From positions 372,001-436,000 of the forward strand of contig NZ_FOFI01000003.1 in NCBI RefSeq assembly GCF_900110605.1: a stretch of 64,000 nt of DNA, in the 5' to 3' direction. Under the pieces are notes generated by a model, which saw only the letters and a program-made list of their open reading frames with translations, made no database searches and was not told the DNA's origin. Positions 17,479 through 25,431 of this stretch are shown piece after piece (the first letter of the stretch is position 1; the number at the start of each line of letters is the position of its first letter). The position numbers were made by a program, and so were the translations under genes. This DNA comes from Epilithonimonas lactis. GTDB lineage: Bacteria > Bacteroidota > Bacteroidia > Flavobacteriales > Weeksellaceae.

Positions 17479-17582
17479 CACCAATAATTATTCTCAAGAT
17501 TAAAATGTAAAATTTAATTTCTTTTCAGGCAATCTTCCGCAGGCAAACTTGTCTGCTATTGTTCAATTCTAAAAAAGAAATT

Positions 17583-19169
17583 ATGCTAATCTTACAGGAT
17601 TTATCCTATCAACTTCCCAATAAAGATGTTCTTTTTTCAAACATCAATCTTACACTTCATTCACAGGAAAAATTAGCCTTAATCGGAAATAACGGTTCCG
17701 GAAAATCGACTTTGCTCAAAATAATTGCTGGACAATTACAACCAAAAACTGGATTCGTAAAATCGGATTCCAATGTTTATTACATACCTCAAATCTTCGG
17801 TCAGTTCAATGATTTGAGTATTTCGGAAGCTTTGGGAATCGATAAAAAACTAATGGCTTTAAAGGAAATTTTGGATGGTTCTGTCACCGAAGAAAATATG
17901 GAAATTCTGAACGACGATTGGACCATTGAGGAAAGAATCAAAGAAGCTTTTGAATATTGGAATCTTCCCGATTTTGAATTAAATCTGAAATTGGAAAGCC
18001 TAAGTGGCGGACAAAAAACCAAACTTTTTCTCGCCGGAATGATGATTCATCAGCCAGATTTGATTTTGATGGATGAACCGACGAATCATCTGGATTTTAC
18101 GAACAGAAAATTACTTTATGATTTCATCCAATCAACTTCAAAAAGTCTGCTGATTGTGAGCCACGACAGAGTTTTGCTCAATCTTCTGGATAAAACCTGT
18201 GAACTTACAAAAAATGGAATTTCGGTTTATGGTGGCAATTATGATTTCTATTCTGAACAGAAAAAAATCGAAAATAACGCACTCGAGCAGAACATTCAAA
18301 ACCGAGAAAAGGAACTGAAAAAAGCCAAAGAAAAAGAGCGCGAAACGATTGAAAGACAAAACAAACTGGACGCTCGCGGAAAAGGCAAACAAGAGAAATC
18401 TGGCGTTTCCAGAATTATGATGAACACGCTCCGCAACAAAGCCGAAAACAGCACTTCAAAGTTGAAATCGATTCATCAAGATAAAATCGAAAACATCAGA
18501 GAAAACCTTCACGACCTTAAGGGAAACCTTTCTGGCATTGATAAAATGAAAATTAATTTTGATAATTCTCAGCTTCACAAAGGAAAAATTCTGGCGAAAG
18601 CTGAGGAAATTAATTTCTCATATAACCAAGAAAATCTTTGGGAAAACAACTTGGATTTTCAAATCATAAGCGGAGAAAGAATTGCGATAAAAGGCGACAA
18701 TGGTTCCGGAAAAACGACTTTGATAAAGATGATTTTGGGCGAAACCAAGCCAACTTCTGGAAATCTTTATTTAGCCGAAAAGAAAACCGTATACATCGAC
18801 CAAGAATATTCTGTGATTGAAAATGAACTTTCGGTGGAACAACAAGCGCAGAAATTCAACCTTACAAACCTTGAAGAACACGAGGTCAAAACGATTTTAG
18901 CCCGATTTCTTTTTTTCAAAAATGATTGGGACAAAAAGTGTGAATTCCTCAGCGGTGGCGAAAAACTAAAGCTTCTACTCTGCTGTCTTTCGATTCAAAA
19001 TCTTTCTCCAGATATGATAATTTTGGATGAGCCGACGAACAATCTCGATATTCAGAATATTGAAATTTTGACATCGGCCATCAATGATTATGAAGGAACT
19101 TTGATTGTAGTTTCTCACGACAATCAGTTTTTGGAAGATGTTAATATTAATAAAATTATCAGCCTATAA
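17583..19169 (+). CDS. ABC-F family ATPase
   Basis: Two ABC domains in one soluble chain without membrane segments define an ABC-F protein acting on ribosomes. Domain 1 has Walker A 'GNNGSGKSTLL', signature 'LSGGQKTK' and Walker B 'LILMDEPTNHLD'. Domain 2 has 'GDNGSGKTTLI', 'LSGGEKLK' and 'MIILDEPTNNLD'. The charged linker between them (about 230-330) is the P-site tRNA interaction motif. Subfamilies range from translation factors to antibiotic resistance (Vga/Lsa-like), and this one cannot be assigned. The frame extends to a TTG at 17559, but ATG 17583 gives the usual 'MLILQDLSY' start. Confidence 0.88.
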   Translation: MLILQDLSYQLPNKDVLFSNINLTLHSQEKLALIGNNGSGKSTLLKIIAGQLQPKTGFVKSDSNVYYIPQIFGQFNDLSISEALGIDKKLMALKEILDGSVTEENMEILNDDWTIEERIKEAFEYWNLPDFELNLKLESLSGGQKTKLFLAGMMIHQPDLILMDEPTNHLDFTNRKLLYDFIQSTSKSLLIVSHDRVLLNLLDKTCELTKNGISVYGGNYDFYSEQKKIENNALEQNIQNREKELKKAKEKERETIERQNKLDARGKGKQEKSGVSRIMMNTLRNKAENSTSKLKSIHQDKIENIRENLHDLKGNLSGIDKMKINFDNSQLHKGKILAKAEEINFSYNQENLWENNLDFQIISGERIAIKGDNGSGKTTLIKMILGETKPTSGNLYLAEKKTVYIDQEYSVIENELSVEQQAQKFNLTNLEEHEVKTILARFLFFKNDWDKKCEFLSGGEKLKLLLCCLSIQNLSPDMIILDEPTNNLDIQNIEILTSAINDYEGTLIVVSHDNQFLEDVNINKIISL

Positions 19170-19200
19170 AAAACGCCTCGAGCAATTTCGAGGCGTTTTT
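19169..19200. terminator. Bidirectional terminator
   Basis: A 13-bp perfect stem (AACGCCTCGA core) with a six-base loop has A-run and T-run flanks. It lies between the ABC-F gene (plus) and the monooxygenase-like gene (minus). Confidence 0.9.
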
Positions 19201-19202
19201 CA

Positions 19203-19490
19203 TTAAACTGATTTTGCAAGATAAATCTTCGCAGGTTCTTCTAATAATTCAGGTGCTTTTTCCGCAAATTCTTTGATGTAAGATTGTTGATTATGAGCAT
19301 CCAAACCTTCTTTGCTTTTCCAAATTTCGTGAAAGATGAAAACTGTTTCGTCCTCCAAACCTTGCTGTAATTCGTACTTTTCGCAGGCTTCTTCTTTTCT
19401 GGTATTCAGAACCATATTATCAAGGATGGATTTCAAATCCTGAATTTTATCTGTTTTCGATTTTAAAATCGCTGTTAAATAGATTGACAT
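19203..19490 (-). CDS. ABM-domain (YgiN-like) monooxygenase
   Basis: The 95-residue single-domain protein has the dimeric ferredoxin-like ABM fold: 'SIYLTAILKSKTDKIQDLKS', 'EACEKYELQQGLEDETVFIF', 'HEIWKSKEGLDAHNQQSYI'. The HEIW...HNQQ pattern is that of YgiN-type quinol monooxygenases. It starts 16 bases after an MdaB-like quinone reductase gene. In E. coli MdaB and YgiN are described as a quinone redox pair, so a quinone- or electrophile-handling unit is a reasonable inference. Confidence 0.8.
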   Translation of the reverse strand: MSIYLTAILKSKTDKIQDLKSILDNMVLNTRKEEACEKYELQQGLEDETVFIFHEIWKSKEGLDAHNQQSYIKEFAEKAPELLEEPAKIYLAKSV

Positions 19491-19506
19491 TTTTGATTAT
19501 ATTTAA

Positions 19507-20127
19507 TTAATTCAACACTTTTAGATTCTCAGTTTCCAAAGTATTTTTGAGATAATTCTTGTACTCAACTTCGTAATTATCAATACGTTCCTGAGTTGCC
19601 GATTTTTCCATATCGTGGAAATGGAAACTTCCCAAATGTTTCATTCCGGTGAACGCATTCATCCTGTGAAAACCGAATAAAACGCCTTCATCTACCGAAT
19701 GTTGGTTGAAAAATTCGCCTTCCAAAGTGAAAGCCGTTTCGGGTGCATTCCAACTTGTCGTAACGAAATAATGTTTGCCGTGCATCAAACCGCCAGTTCC
19801 GTAATTGATGGCGGGATTCACTCTGGAACGGCCGTCACTTTTGTAAAGTCCGTTGTTGTGACCAGCTGTGAAAACTTCGTCGATATAAAGTTTCAAACGA
19901 TTCGGAACCTGAAACCACCAAACTGGAAAATGATAAACCACAATATCCGCCCATTTGAAATTCTCAGCTTCCTGAACTGCATCAAATTCATCATTGACGT
20001 TTGTGATTCTGATTTCAAAATTCTCGTTTTCAAGAACTTCTTTTGTCCAGTTGGTAATGGTTTTGTTGAAGCTTCCGCCAGAATGCGCAAAGGTCTGTCC
20101 GCCGTTGATTACAAATATATTTTTCAT
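19507..20127 (-). CDS. NAD(P)H quinone oxidoreductase, flavodoxin fold (MdaB-like)
   Basis: The 206-residue flavodoxin-like oxidoreductase has an N-terminal 'IFVINGGQTFAHSGGSFNKT' loop that binds the flavin phosphate, then 'WADIVVYHFPVWWFQVPNRLKLYIDEV' split around the MdaB signature 'PVWWFQVP', and 'YGTGGLMHGKHYFVTTSWNA'. These fit MdaB/Kef-type NADPH:quinone reductases that use FAD to reduce quinones by two electrons. It forms a pair with the ABM gene and is divergent from a LysR regulator 101 bases away, the usual arrangement for a regulator of its neighbour. Confidence 0.85.
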   Translation of the reverse strand: MKNIFVINGGQTFAHSGGSFNKTITNWTKEVLENENFEIRITNVNDEFDAVQEAENFKWADIVVYHFPVWWFQVPNRLKLYIDEVFTAGHNNGLYKSDGRSRVNPAINYGTGGLMHGKHYFVTTSWNAPETAFTLEGEFFNQHSVDEGVLFGFHRMNAFTGMKHLGSFHFHDMEKSATQERIDNYEVEYKNYLKNTLETENLKVLN

Positions 20128-20199
20128 TAATTGATTATTTAAATTATTGATACTGCAAATTTCCGATAGAAAAACGAATTATAAAAATAATTTAAATCA

Positions 20200-20207
20200 T
20201 ACATTTG
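20200..20207 (+). promoter_or_regulatory. -7 box (TAcaTTTG) of the lysR gene
   Basis: Perfect TAnnTTTG match whose last three bases are a TTG in frame with the LysR gene. It sits 21 bases before ATG 20229, supporting the ATG as the true start and a very short leader. Confidence 0.5.
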
Positions 20208-20228
20208 CATTATAATTATGATGACAAA

Positions 20229-21125
20229 ATGATAAATCTAGAATGGCTCAGAACTTTTAAAAGTGTTTACGAAACCCAATCTTTCACGAAAGCGGCGAAG
20301 GAATTGTACATTTCACAGCCCGGCGTAAGTCTTCACATTGGCTCGTTGGAAGCTTATGTTGGTTATACGTTGTTCGAAAGAATTTCTAAAAAATTGATTC
20401 CGACAGAGAAAGCAAAGATCCTTTACAACTTCACGCTGGAACCACTTTTGAAACTGGAAACTGCTGAACAAACTTTCCATAAAACGACAAAAACGGAACG
20501 TTCAACCGTAAGCATCGGAATGTGTTTTGAGACCTTTCAATTCACTTTGGAAAAGCATATTCCTAATTTTGATTTTAATGTCATTATTCGTTTTGGGTTG
20601 TATGAACAGATGTTTTCGGATTTGGATAATGGCTTGTTGGATTTGATAATTACGCCACGAAAAGCAAATTTGAAAAACCTGAATTTCGATTCATTCTCCA
20701 AAGAAAAAATCGTTTTGATTAATGGAACCGCAACGGACACTTCGGAATTCAAAAATCTGATTAAGAAAAATAAAATCGAAGAAGCAGAAGCTTGGTTGAA
20801 ACAGCAAATCTGGTACAGCACAGCGGCGGATATGGAACATTTGAACAACTTTTGGAAAGCCAATTTCAATCGTCATCCCGACTTCAAACCAAATTATATT
20901 GTTCCCAATATTTGTTCGATTGTTCGCTGTTTAAGTAGAAATTCCGGATTCTCAATCGTCCCCGATTTCCTCTGTAAAAAAGAGATTGCCAGTGGCGGAA
21001 TCGAAATTGCTTGGGAAGGAAATAACAAAATTGAGAACACTCTTTATTTTGGCGAACGTGTGAAAAATAATGTTCAAAACGAGATAGACAAAATCAAAGA
21101 GATATTCCGAAATGAGAATTTCTAA
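20229..21125 (+). CDS. LysR family transcriptional regulator
   Basis: The 298-residue regulator has an N-terminal winged helix-turn-helix ('LEWLRTFKSVYETQSFTKAA', 'YISQPGVSLHIGSLEAYVGY', 'LFERISKKLIPTEKAK') and a C-terminal periplasmic-binding-like effector domain. It is divergent from the mdaB-like/ygiN-like pair, so it probably controls that pair in response to quinones or other electrophiles (inference from position). The frame is open to a TTG at 20205, but that TTG belongs to a promoter box. ATG 20229 gives the canonical 'MINLEWLRTF' start. Confidence 0.9.
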   Translation: MINLEWLRTFKSVYETQSFTKAAKELYISQPGVSLHIGSLEAYVGYTLFERISKKLIPTEKAKILYNFTLEPLLKLETAEQTFHKTTKTERSTVSIGMCFETFQFTLEKHIPNFDFNVIIRFGLYEQMFSDLDNGLLDLIITPRKANLKNLNFDSFSKEKIVLINGTATDTSEFKNLIKKNKIEEAEAWLKQQIWYSTAADMEHLNNFWKANFNRHPDFKPNYIVPNICSIVRCLSRNSGFSIVPDFLCKKEIASGGIEIAWEGNNKIENTLYFGERVKNNVQNEIDKIKEIFRNENF

Positions 21126-21130
21126 TTGGG

Positions 21131-21245
21131 TTAACCACATAGGCACATAGAAAATTGTGTTAATACTGAAAAAAAAGAAAAAATAGTAATTCGACTATTT
21201 TTTCTCAAATTTTATCAAATAAAAAAACTATGTGTCTATGTGGTA
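21131..21245. repeat. Short element with terminal inverted repeats and internal hairpin
   Basis: Outer arms at 21131-21150 (TTAACCACATAGGCACATAG) and 21228-21245 (CTATGTGTCTATGTGGTA) are complementary with about one mismatch. Nested inside is a perfect 11-bp hairpin, GAAAAAATAGT/ACTATTTTTTC (21177-21204), that can act as a bidirectional terminator. It fills the space between convergent lysR and murI. The outer arms resemble the 'accacaaaagtcac' elements at 56608 and 61917. Confidence 0.7.
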
Positions 21246-21255
21246 AAAATCTTGA

Positions 21256-22086
21256 TTAAAGAACTTTATGCTCCAAATCAATTGATTTTCCGAAGAATTT
21301 CTTTGAGATTTTTTCGAAATTTTTGGTAATATCAGATAAGAAAAATTGATACGTTGGCTTGTGATTTTCCTCGTTGAGAAGATTATGCTTGTCCAAAATC
21401 ATTTTCAATTGGTTGGCAACGATATTTGGAGAATCGATGACACGAACGCGGTTTCCGTAATATTGCTTGATTTCGTCTATCAAAAGTGGATAATGTGTAC
21501 AGCCGAGAATCAAAGTTTCAATATTTTTTAATTTACTATTACTCAAATAATTATAAATAATTGAGTGCGTAATCGGATGATTTTTAAAACCTTCTTCGAT
21601 GGCCGGAACCAAAAGTGGCGTTGCCAACTCATCAACCTTGATGAACTTGTTATGTTTACGGATTGATTTTTTATAAAGTCCTGAATTCACGGTTGCTTTG
21701 GTCGCAATGACGCCAACGTTGTTGTGAATTTCGTACGACACTTTTTCCGCCACAGGATTAATCACATCAATCACGGGAACTTTCTCCTCCACCAAATCCT
21801 GAACTTCCTTCAAGGCATTTGCCGTCGCAGAATTACAGGCAATGACGATGGCTTTGCAGTTTTTCTCCAATAGAAACTGTGTGATTTTGGTTGAATATCC
21901 GACAATCGCTTCACGGGATTTTTCGCCGTAAGGAAGATGTTTTGTGTCGCCAAAATAAATCAAATCTTCGTTTGGCAACAGTCGTTTAATTTCCTTTGCA
22001 ACCGTCAAGCCCCCAACGCCGGAATCAAAAATTCCGATGGGCTGATTGGCTGAAAGATGGGTGTAGTCGGCTTTTTTCTTTTTCAA
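21256..22086 (-). CDS. murI: Glutamate racemase
   Basis: Makes D-glutamate from L-glutamate for peptidoglycan precursors in the cytoplasm. Key features are 'PIGIFDSGVGGLTVAKEI', the first catalytic Cys in 'IVIACNSATANAL', the second in 'LILGCTHYPLL', and 'YFGDTKHLPYGEKS'. The start needs a decision. The longest frame begins at a TTG (22107) that is the end of a TATTTTTG promoter box at 22105-22112. I prefer the TTG at 22086, giving MKKKKADYTHLS, which resembles homologue N-termini. No in-frame ATG precedes the catalytic core, so a TTG start is likely either way. Confidence 0.9.
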   Translation of the reverse strand: MKKKKADYTHLSANQPIGIFDSGVGGLTVAKEIKRLLPNEDLIYFGDTKHLPYGEKSREAIVGYSTKITQFLLEKNCKAIVIACNSATANALKEVQDLVEEKVPVIDVINPVAEKVSYEIHNNVGVIATKATVNSGLYKKSIRKHNKFIKVDELATPLLVPAIEEGFKNHPITHSIIYNYLSNSKLKNIETLILGCTHYPLLIDEIKQYYGNRVRVIDSPNIVANQLKMILDKHNLLNEENHKPTYQFFLSDITKNFEKISKKFFGKSIDLEHKVL

Positions 22087-22104
22087 AATGAAAAAATGTT
22101 TTTG

Positions 22105-22112
22105 CAAAAATA
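22105..22112 (-). promoter_or_regulatory. Putative -7 box (TAttTTTG) of murI
   Basis: Perfect TAnnTTTG match on the minus strand, about 20 bases before the proposed TTG start at 22086. It overlaps the apparent earlier TTG start. Confidence 0.45.
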
Positions 22113-22148
22113 GTGAATAGATTTTAGATTTCTATCTCAAAATATCTT

Positions 22149-23273
22149 TTAAACTATAAACAAATCAGAAGCAATTCCGTCTGCTAAGAACCAATGTTTT
22201 TCGGGAATGAGAAGATGATTATTTTCGATTTTCAGAATTCCGGATTCTAGTTTTGGATTGATTTCTTTGTGAAGATAATCGATTATTTCTGAGGAAAAAT
22301 TTTGATTAATTTTATTCAAATCCACGCCCCAGATTGTTCTTAAACCAATCATCATCATTTCGTTGAAACGGTCTTTCTCTGATAGGATTTCGGTTTCTTT
22401 CGGGATGATATTTTGATTGATATTCTTGATGTAAAGTGGATTGTTGGATACATTCCAACTTCTTTCGAGATTACCGTTGTAAGAATGTGCGGATGGACCA
22501 ATTCCTAGATAAGGTTCAGATTTCCAATAAGCCGAATTATGTTTGGAATGAAAACCTGGCTTTCCGAAATTCGAAATCTCGTAGTGGTCGAACCCATTAT
22601 CTTTCAGAAAATCAGACATATAATAAAACTCTTGGTTCTGTTCGGCTTCTTCGGGGGAATTGACTTTTCCGTTTTCAATCCATTTTTCCAAAGCTGTTTT
22701 TGGTTCGACAGTTAATGCGTAAGAAGAAACGTGTGGGACTTGTAATTCAATGGTTTTGTTGAGATTGTCTTTCCAGATTTCGAAGTTTGAAGTGGGTGAA
22801 CCGTAAATCAAATCGATGCTGATGTTTTCCAGTCCAAAATCCTGAGCGCGCTTGATGGAACTTTCTGCTTCGGAAGCGTTGTGCGCGCGATTCATCAATT
22901 TCAAATCTTCATCAAAAAAACTTTGTGTTCCGATGGACAATCGATTAATTTCTGTTTGGGATAATTCTTTCAGGAAATTTTTATTGAGGTCGTCTGGATT
23001 GGATTCCAAAGTGATTTCAATATTCTCATCAAAATTGAAATATTTTTGAAATTCGTCTATTAAAGATTTTATTTCATCAACACTGAGAACTGAAGGCGTT
23101 CCTCCACCGAAATAAAGCGATTTGATGGTTTTATTTTCGAGCTCGTGATGTCTTAATCCTATTTCTTTTTTGATGGCCAGAAGCATTTCATCTTTCAAAC
23201 TAAACGAAGTCGAAAAATGAAAATTACAGTAACTGCATTTTTGCTTGCAGAAAGGAATATGAAGATATATCAT
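22149..23273 (-). CDS. hemW: Radical SAM protein HemW (heme chaperone)
   Basis: The 374-residue radical SAM enzyme of the HemN/HemW family has the cluster motif CxxxCxxC in 'CKQKCSYCNFHFS' next to 'YLHIPFC', then 'SLYFGGGTPSVL', 'ESNPDDLNKNF', 'RLSIGTQSF' and a HemN C-terminal domain. The motif CNFHFS, rather than the CxxxCxxCxC of HemN, points to HemW, which carries heme rather than oxidising coproporphyrinogen. The frame extends upstream to 23303, but ATG 23273 gives the normal 'MIYLHIPFC' start. This ATG follows directly on the T-run of the preceding gene's terminator. Confidence 0.88.
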   Translation of the reverse strand: MIYLHIPFCKQKCSYCNFHFSTSFSLKDEMLLAIKKEIGLRHHELENKTIKSLYFGGGTPSVLSVDEIKSLIDEFQKYFNFDENIEITLESNPDDLNKNFLKELSQTEINRLSIGTQSFFDEDLKLMNRAHNASEAESSIKRAQDFGLENISIDLIYGSPTSNFEIWKDNLNKTIELQVPHVSSYALTVEPKTALEKWIENGKVNSPEEAEQNQEFYYMSDFLKDNGFDHYEISNFGKPGFHSKHNSAYWKSEPYLGIGPSAHSYNGNLERSWNVSNNPLYIKNINQNIIPKETEILSEKDRFNEMMMIGLRTIWGVDLNKINQNFSSEIIDYLHKEINPKLESGILKIENNHLLIPEKHWFLADGIASDLFIV

Positions 23274-23275
23274 TA

Positions 23276-23302
23276 AAAAAGCCCTGAAAAATTCAGAGCT
23301 CA
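23276..23302 (-). terminator. Terminator-like hairpin between porP/sprF and hemW
   Basis: On the minus strand the stem AGCtCTGAA/TTCAGgGCT with loop TTT is followed by six T and, 2 bases later, the hemW ATG. It ends the porP/sprF transcript and would attenuate any read-through into hemW. Confidence 0.7.
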
Positions 23303-23323
23303 AATTTATTTAAATTAAATTAA

Positions 23324-24277
23324 TTATCTGTATCGGTAACCTCGCGCATTGATGAAATTCTCGATATTGAAACCGATGGACAACATAAAGCTGTTTCCAA
23401 AATTCTCAGTCAATTCTGACACGCCAAAGTTGTAAACACCACCAAATGTAAAGCTTCCTACGCGACCTCTGATGATAGGTGATAATCCCAGATTCTGGCT
23501 TCCAACGGCGCTTTTGGCACTACGGAAACTGATTCCAGCGGAAATATTGTTCTTCTCACCAAATGCGGTTGCCATCAAGTTATAATCGAATATCCTTGAA
23601 GAATTGGTATTAAGATTCATCATCAATGACGGCGTTAGAAAGATACCATCTGTGAAGTGCCAATCGTAGCCTGCGTTCAGATAAAATTTTGTCGGAGACG
23701 GCTCTATTCCGTTGACAATTGGAAGATCATTGCTGATCGGAATATCTGTCACCGATAATCCGGCGAAGAACTTTTTGAATTTCACAGCAGCTCCTAAATT
23801 GGCATAAGCTATAAAAATATCGTTGGTATTCTCACCTAAAAGTTGATCGCCTTGTTGTGCCGCGTTGATCTTGCCGTAATCGATGTTCATGTTATAAAGA
23901 CTAGTGCCAACACCGAAAGAGAACTGGTCTTGACGGTCTTCCTCATCGCTCAATGGAATGAAGTATGATGCACCCAAGGTCAATCCATTCGATGAAATGG
24001 GACCATTCTGATCTCTGAAAAATGAGATCCCTGCACCTACCCTGTCGAATACATTAGCATGCAAACCTATGGATTGGACGTTTGGCGATTCACTCAGCTG
24101 TGAAAATTGCTTTTGATAATTGAGATTCAGAACCACGTCATCTGTCTTTCCCAACAATGCGGGATTGAACAGAAAATCACCATCAACAAGATATTGCTGA
24201 TAAAAAGGCAATGTTTCCTGAGATTTTAATCCCATGGAGCAAACTGCAAGTAGTAGTAAAAATATTTTATTTAGCAT
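23324..24277 (-). CDS. PorP/SprF family type IX secretion membrane protein
   Basis: The 317-residue outer-membrane barrel has a Sec signal (MLNKIFLLLLAVCSMGLKSQ), the family opening 'LPFYQQYLVDGDFLFNPALL' with its 'NPA' motif, and a C-terminal barrel strand. PorP/SprF proteins work with the type IX secretion or gliding machinery, often for one cargo protein encoded nearby. No obvious T9SS cargo adjoins this copy. The frame is open much further upstream (to 24502), overlapping the pseudouridine synthase gene, but the signal peptide fixes ATG 24277. Confidence 0.85.
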   Translation of the reverse strand: MLNKIFLLLLAVCSMGLKSQETLPFYQQYLVDGDFLFNPALLGKTDDVVLNLNYQKQFSQLSESPNVQSIGLHANVFDRVGAGISFFRDQNGPISSNGLTLGASYFIPLSDEEDRQDQFSFGVGTSLYNMNIDYGKINAAQQGDQLLGENTNDIFIAYANLGAAVKFKKFFAGLSVTDIPISNDLPIVNGIEPSPTKFYLNAGYDWHFTDGIFLTPSLMMNLNTNSSRIFDYNLMATAFGEKNNISAGISFRSAKSAVGSQNLGLSPIIRGRVGSFTFGGVYNFGVSELTENFGNSFMLSIGFNIENFINARGYRYR

Positions 24278-24311
24278 GTAATTTCTGTTCACAATGCAAA
24301 GATATAAAACT

Positions 24312-25379
24312 CTAGTTATTATCGAGATATTTTCTCCAACGTTCGGAAGCTTCCTGCATATCCTTTGGCATCGGGCTTTCAAAAAACATTTCCTCTTTTG
24401 TCGTAGGATGGATAAATCCCAATGTGTGCGCATGCAGAGCGTGTCTTGGTAAGACCTCAAAAACATTTTGTACAAATTTTCTGTACTTCGGCAGATCAAC
24501 ACCTCTCATTGCAATATTGCCTTCGTATCTGGCATCATTGAATAAAGTATGCCCGATATGTTTGAGATGCGCCCGGATCTGGTGCGTCCTTCCTGTCTCC
24601 AATTTGCATTCTATCCAGGTCATGTAGCGGAATCGTTCTAAAACCTTGTAATGGGTTACCGCGTGTTTGCCGTGGCTGCCATCATCATAGGTGTACATCT
24701 GCATTCGGTTTTTTGGATGTCTGCCGATGTGTCCAGTTACAGTTCCTGTATCATCTTTCACATTGCCCCAGACAAATGCCCAATAGAGGCGTTTGGTAGT
24801 TCTATCAAAAAACTGTTTTGCCAAAAAGCTCAAAGCATATTCTGTTTTAGCAATCACCAATAATCCTGAAGTATCTTTATCAATCCTATGCACCAAGCCC
24901 ACTCTATCGAGGTCTGAGTTATAATTTGGGTCTTTTGAGAAGTGATAAGCCAAAGCATTCACCAATGTGCCGTCCCAATTCCCAAATCCTGGATGCACAA
25001 CCATTCCTGGATCCTTGTCCACAACCACCAGATCATTATCCTCATAAACAATATTGATCGGAATATCTTGCGGAATAATCGTGTTTTCTCTTGGTGGATG
25101 TGCCAATAGAACGCTGATCTCGTCACCAGGTTTAACTCTGTAATTTTGTTTTACAGGATTTCCGTTCACGATGACGTTTCCAGCTTTGCACGTTTGGGCA
25201 ATTTTGTTTCTTGAAGAATTCTGACGGAAGATCAATAAAAACTTGTCTATCCTAAGTGGTTCTTGTTTCTTATCCACTGTAATGTTGACGTGTTCAAACA
25301 ATCCGCTGTTTTCTTCATCAGCAGAAATGTCTTGATTAATTAATTCGTCTTCCAGAAAATCTTCGGTCTCGTCTAGCAT
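24312..25379 (-). CDS. RluA/RluD family pseudouridine synthase
   Basis: The 355-residue protein has an S4 RNA-binding domain ('PLRIDKFLLIFRQNSSRNKI') followed by the RluA catalytic domain with 'GLVHRIDKDTSGLLVIAKTE', whose Asp is the nucleophile, and 'RTHQIRAHLKHIGHTLFNDA'. The expected role is to make pseudouridines in 23S rRNA helix 69 as RluD does, though the exact site cannot be told. An acidic 45-residue N-terminal extension precedes the S4 domain. A terminator separates it from the upstream PASTA gene. Confidence 0.9.
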   Translation of the reverse strand: MLDETEDFLEDELINQDISADEENSGLFEHVNITVDKKQEPLRIDKFLLIFRQNSSRNKIAQTCKAGNVIVNGNPVKQNYRVKPGDEISVLLAHPPRENTIIPQDIPINIVYEDNDLVVVDKDPGMVVHPGFGNWDGTLVNALAYHFSKDPNYNSDLDRVGLVHRIDKDTSGLLVIAKTEYALSFLAKQFFDRTTKRLYWAFVWGNVKDDTGTVTGHIGRHPKNRMQMYTYDDGSHGKHAVTHYKVLERFRYMTWIECKLETGRTHQIRAHLKHIGHTLFNDARYEGNIAMRGVDLPKYRKFVQNVFEVLPRHALHAHTLGFIHPTTKEEMFFESPMPKDMQEASERWRKYLDNN

Positions 25380-25390
25380 ATTTTAATTCT

Positions 25391-25423
25391 AAAAAGGCTT
25401 CAACAGATGTCGAAGCCTTTTAA
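25391..25423 (-). terminator. Terminator between PASTA gene and pseudouridine synthase
   Basis: Minus-strand stem AAAAGGCTTCgAC/GTtGAAGCCTTTTT with loop ATCT and a T-run, 9 bases after the PASTA gene stop. Confidence 0.75.
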
Positions 25424-25431
25424 TTTTTTAT

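Noticed and set aside
17583-19169. Antibiotic-resistance ABC-F (Vga/Lsa/Msr)
   Set aside because: ABC-F domains are clear, but resistance subfamilies cannot be separated from housekeeping ones by reading the motifs.
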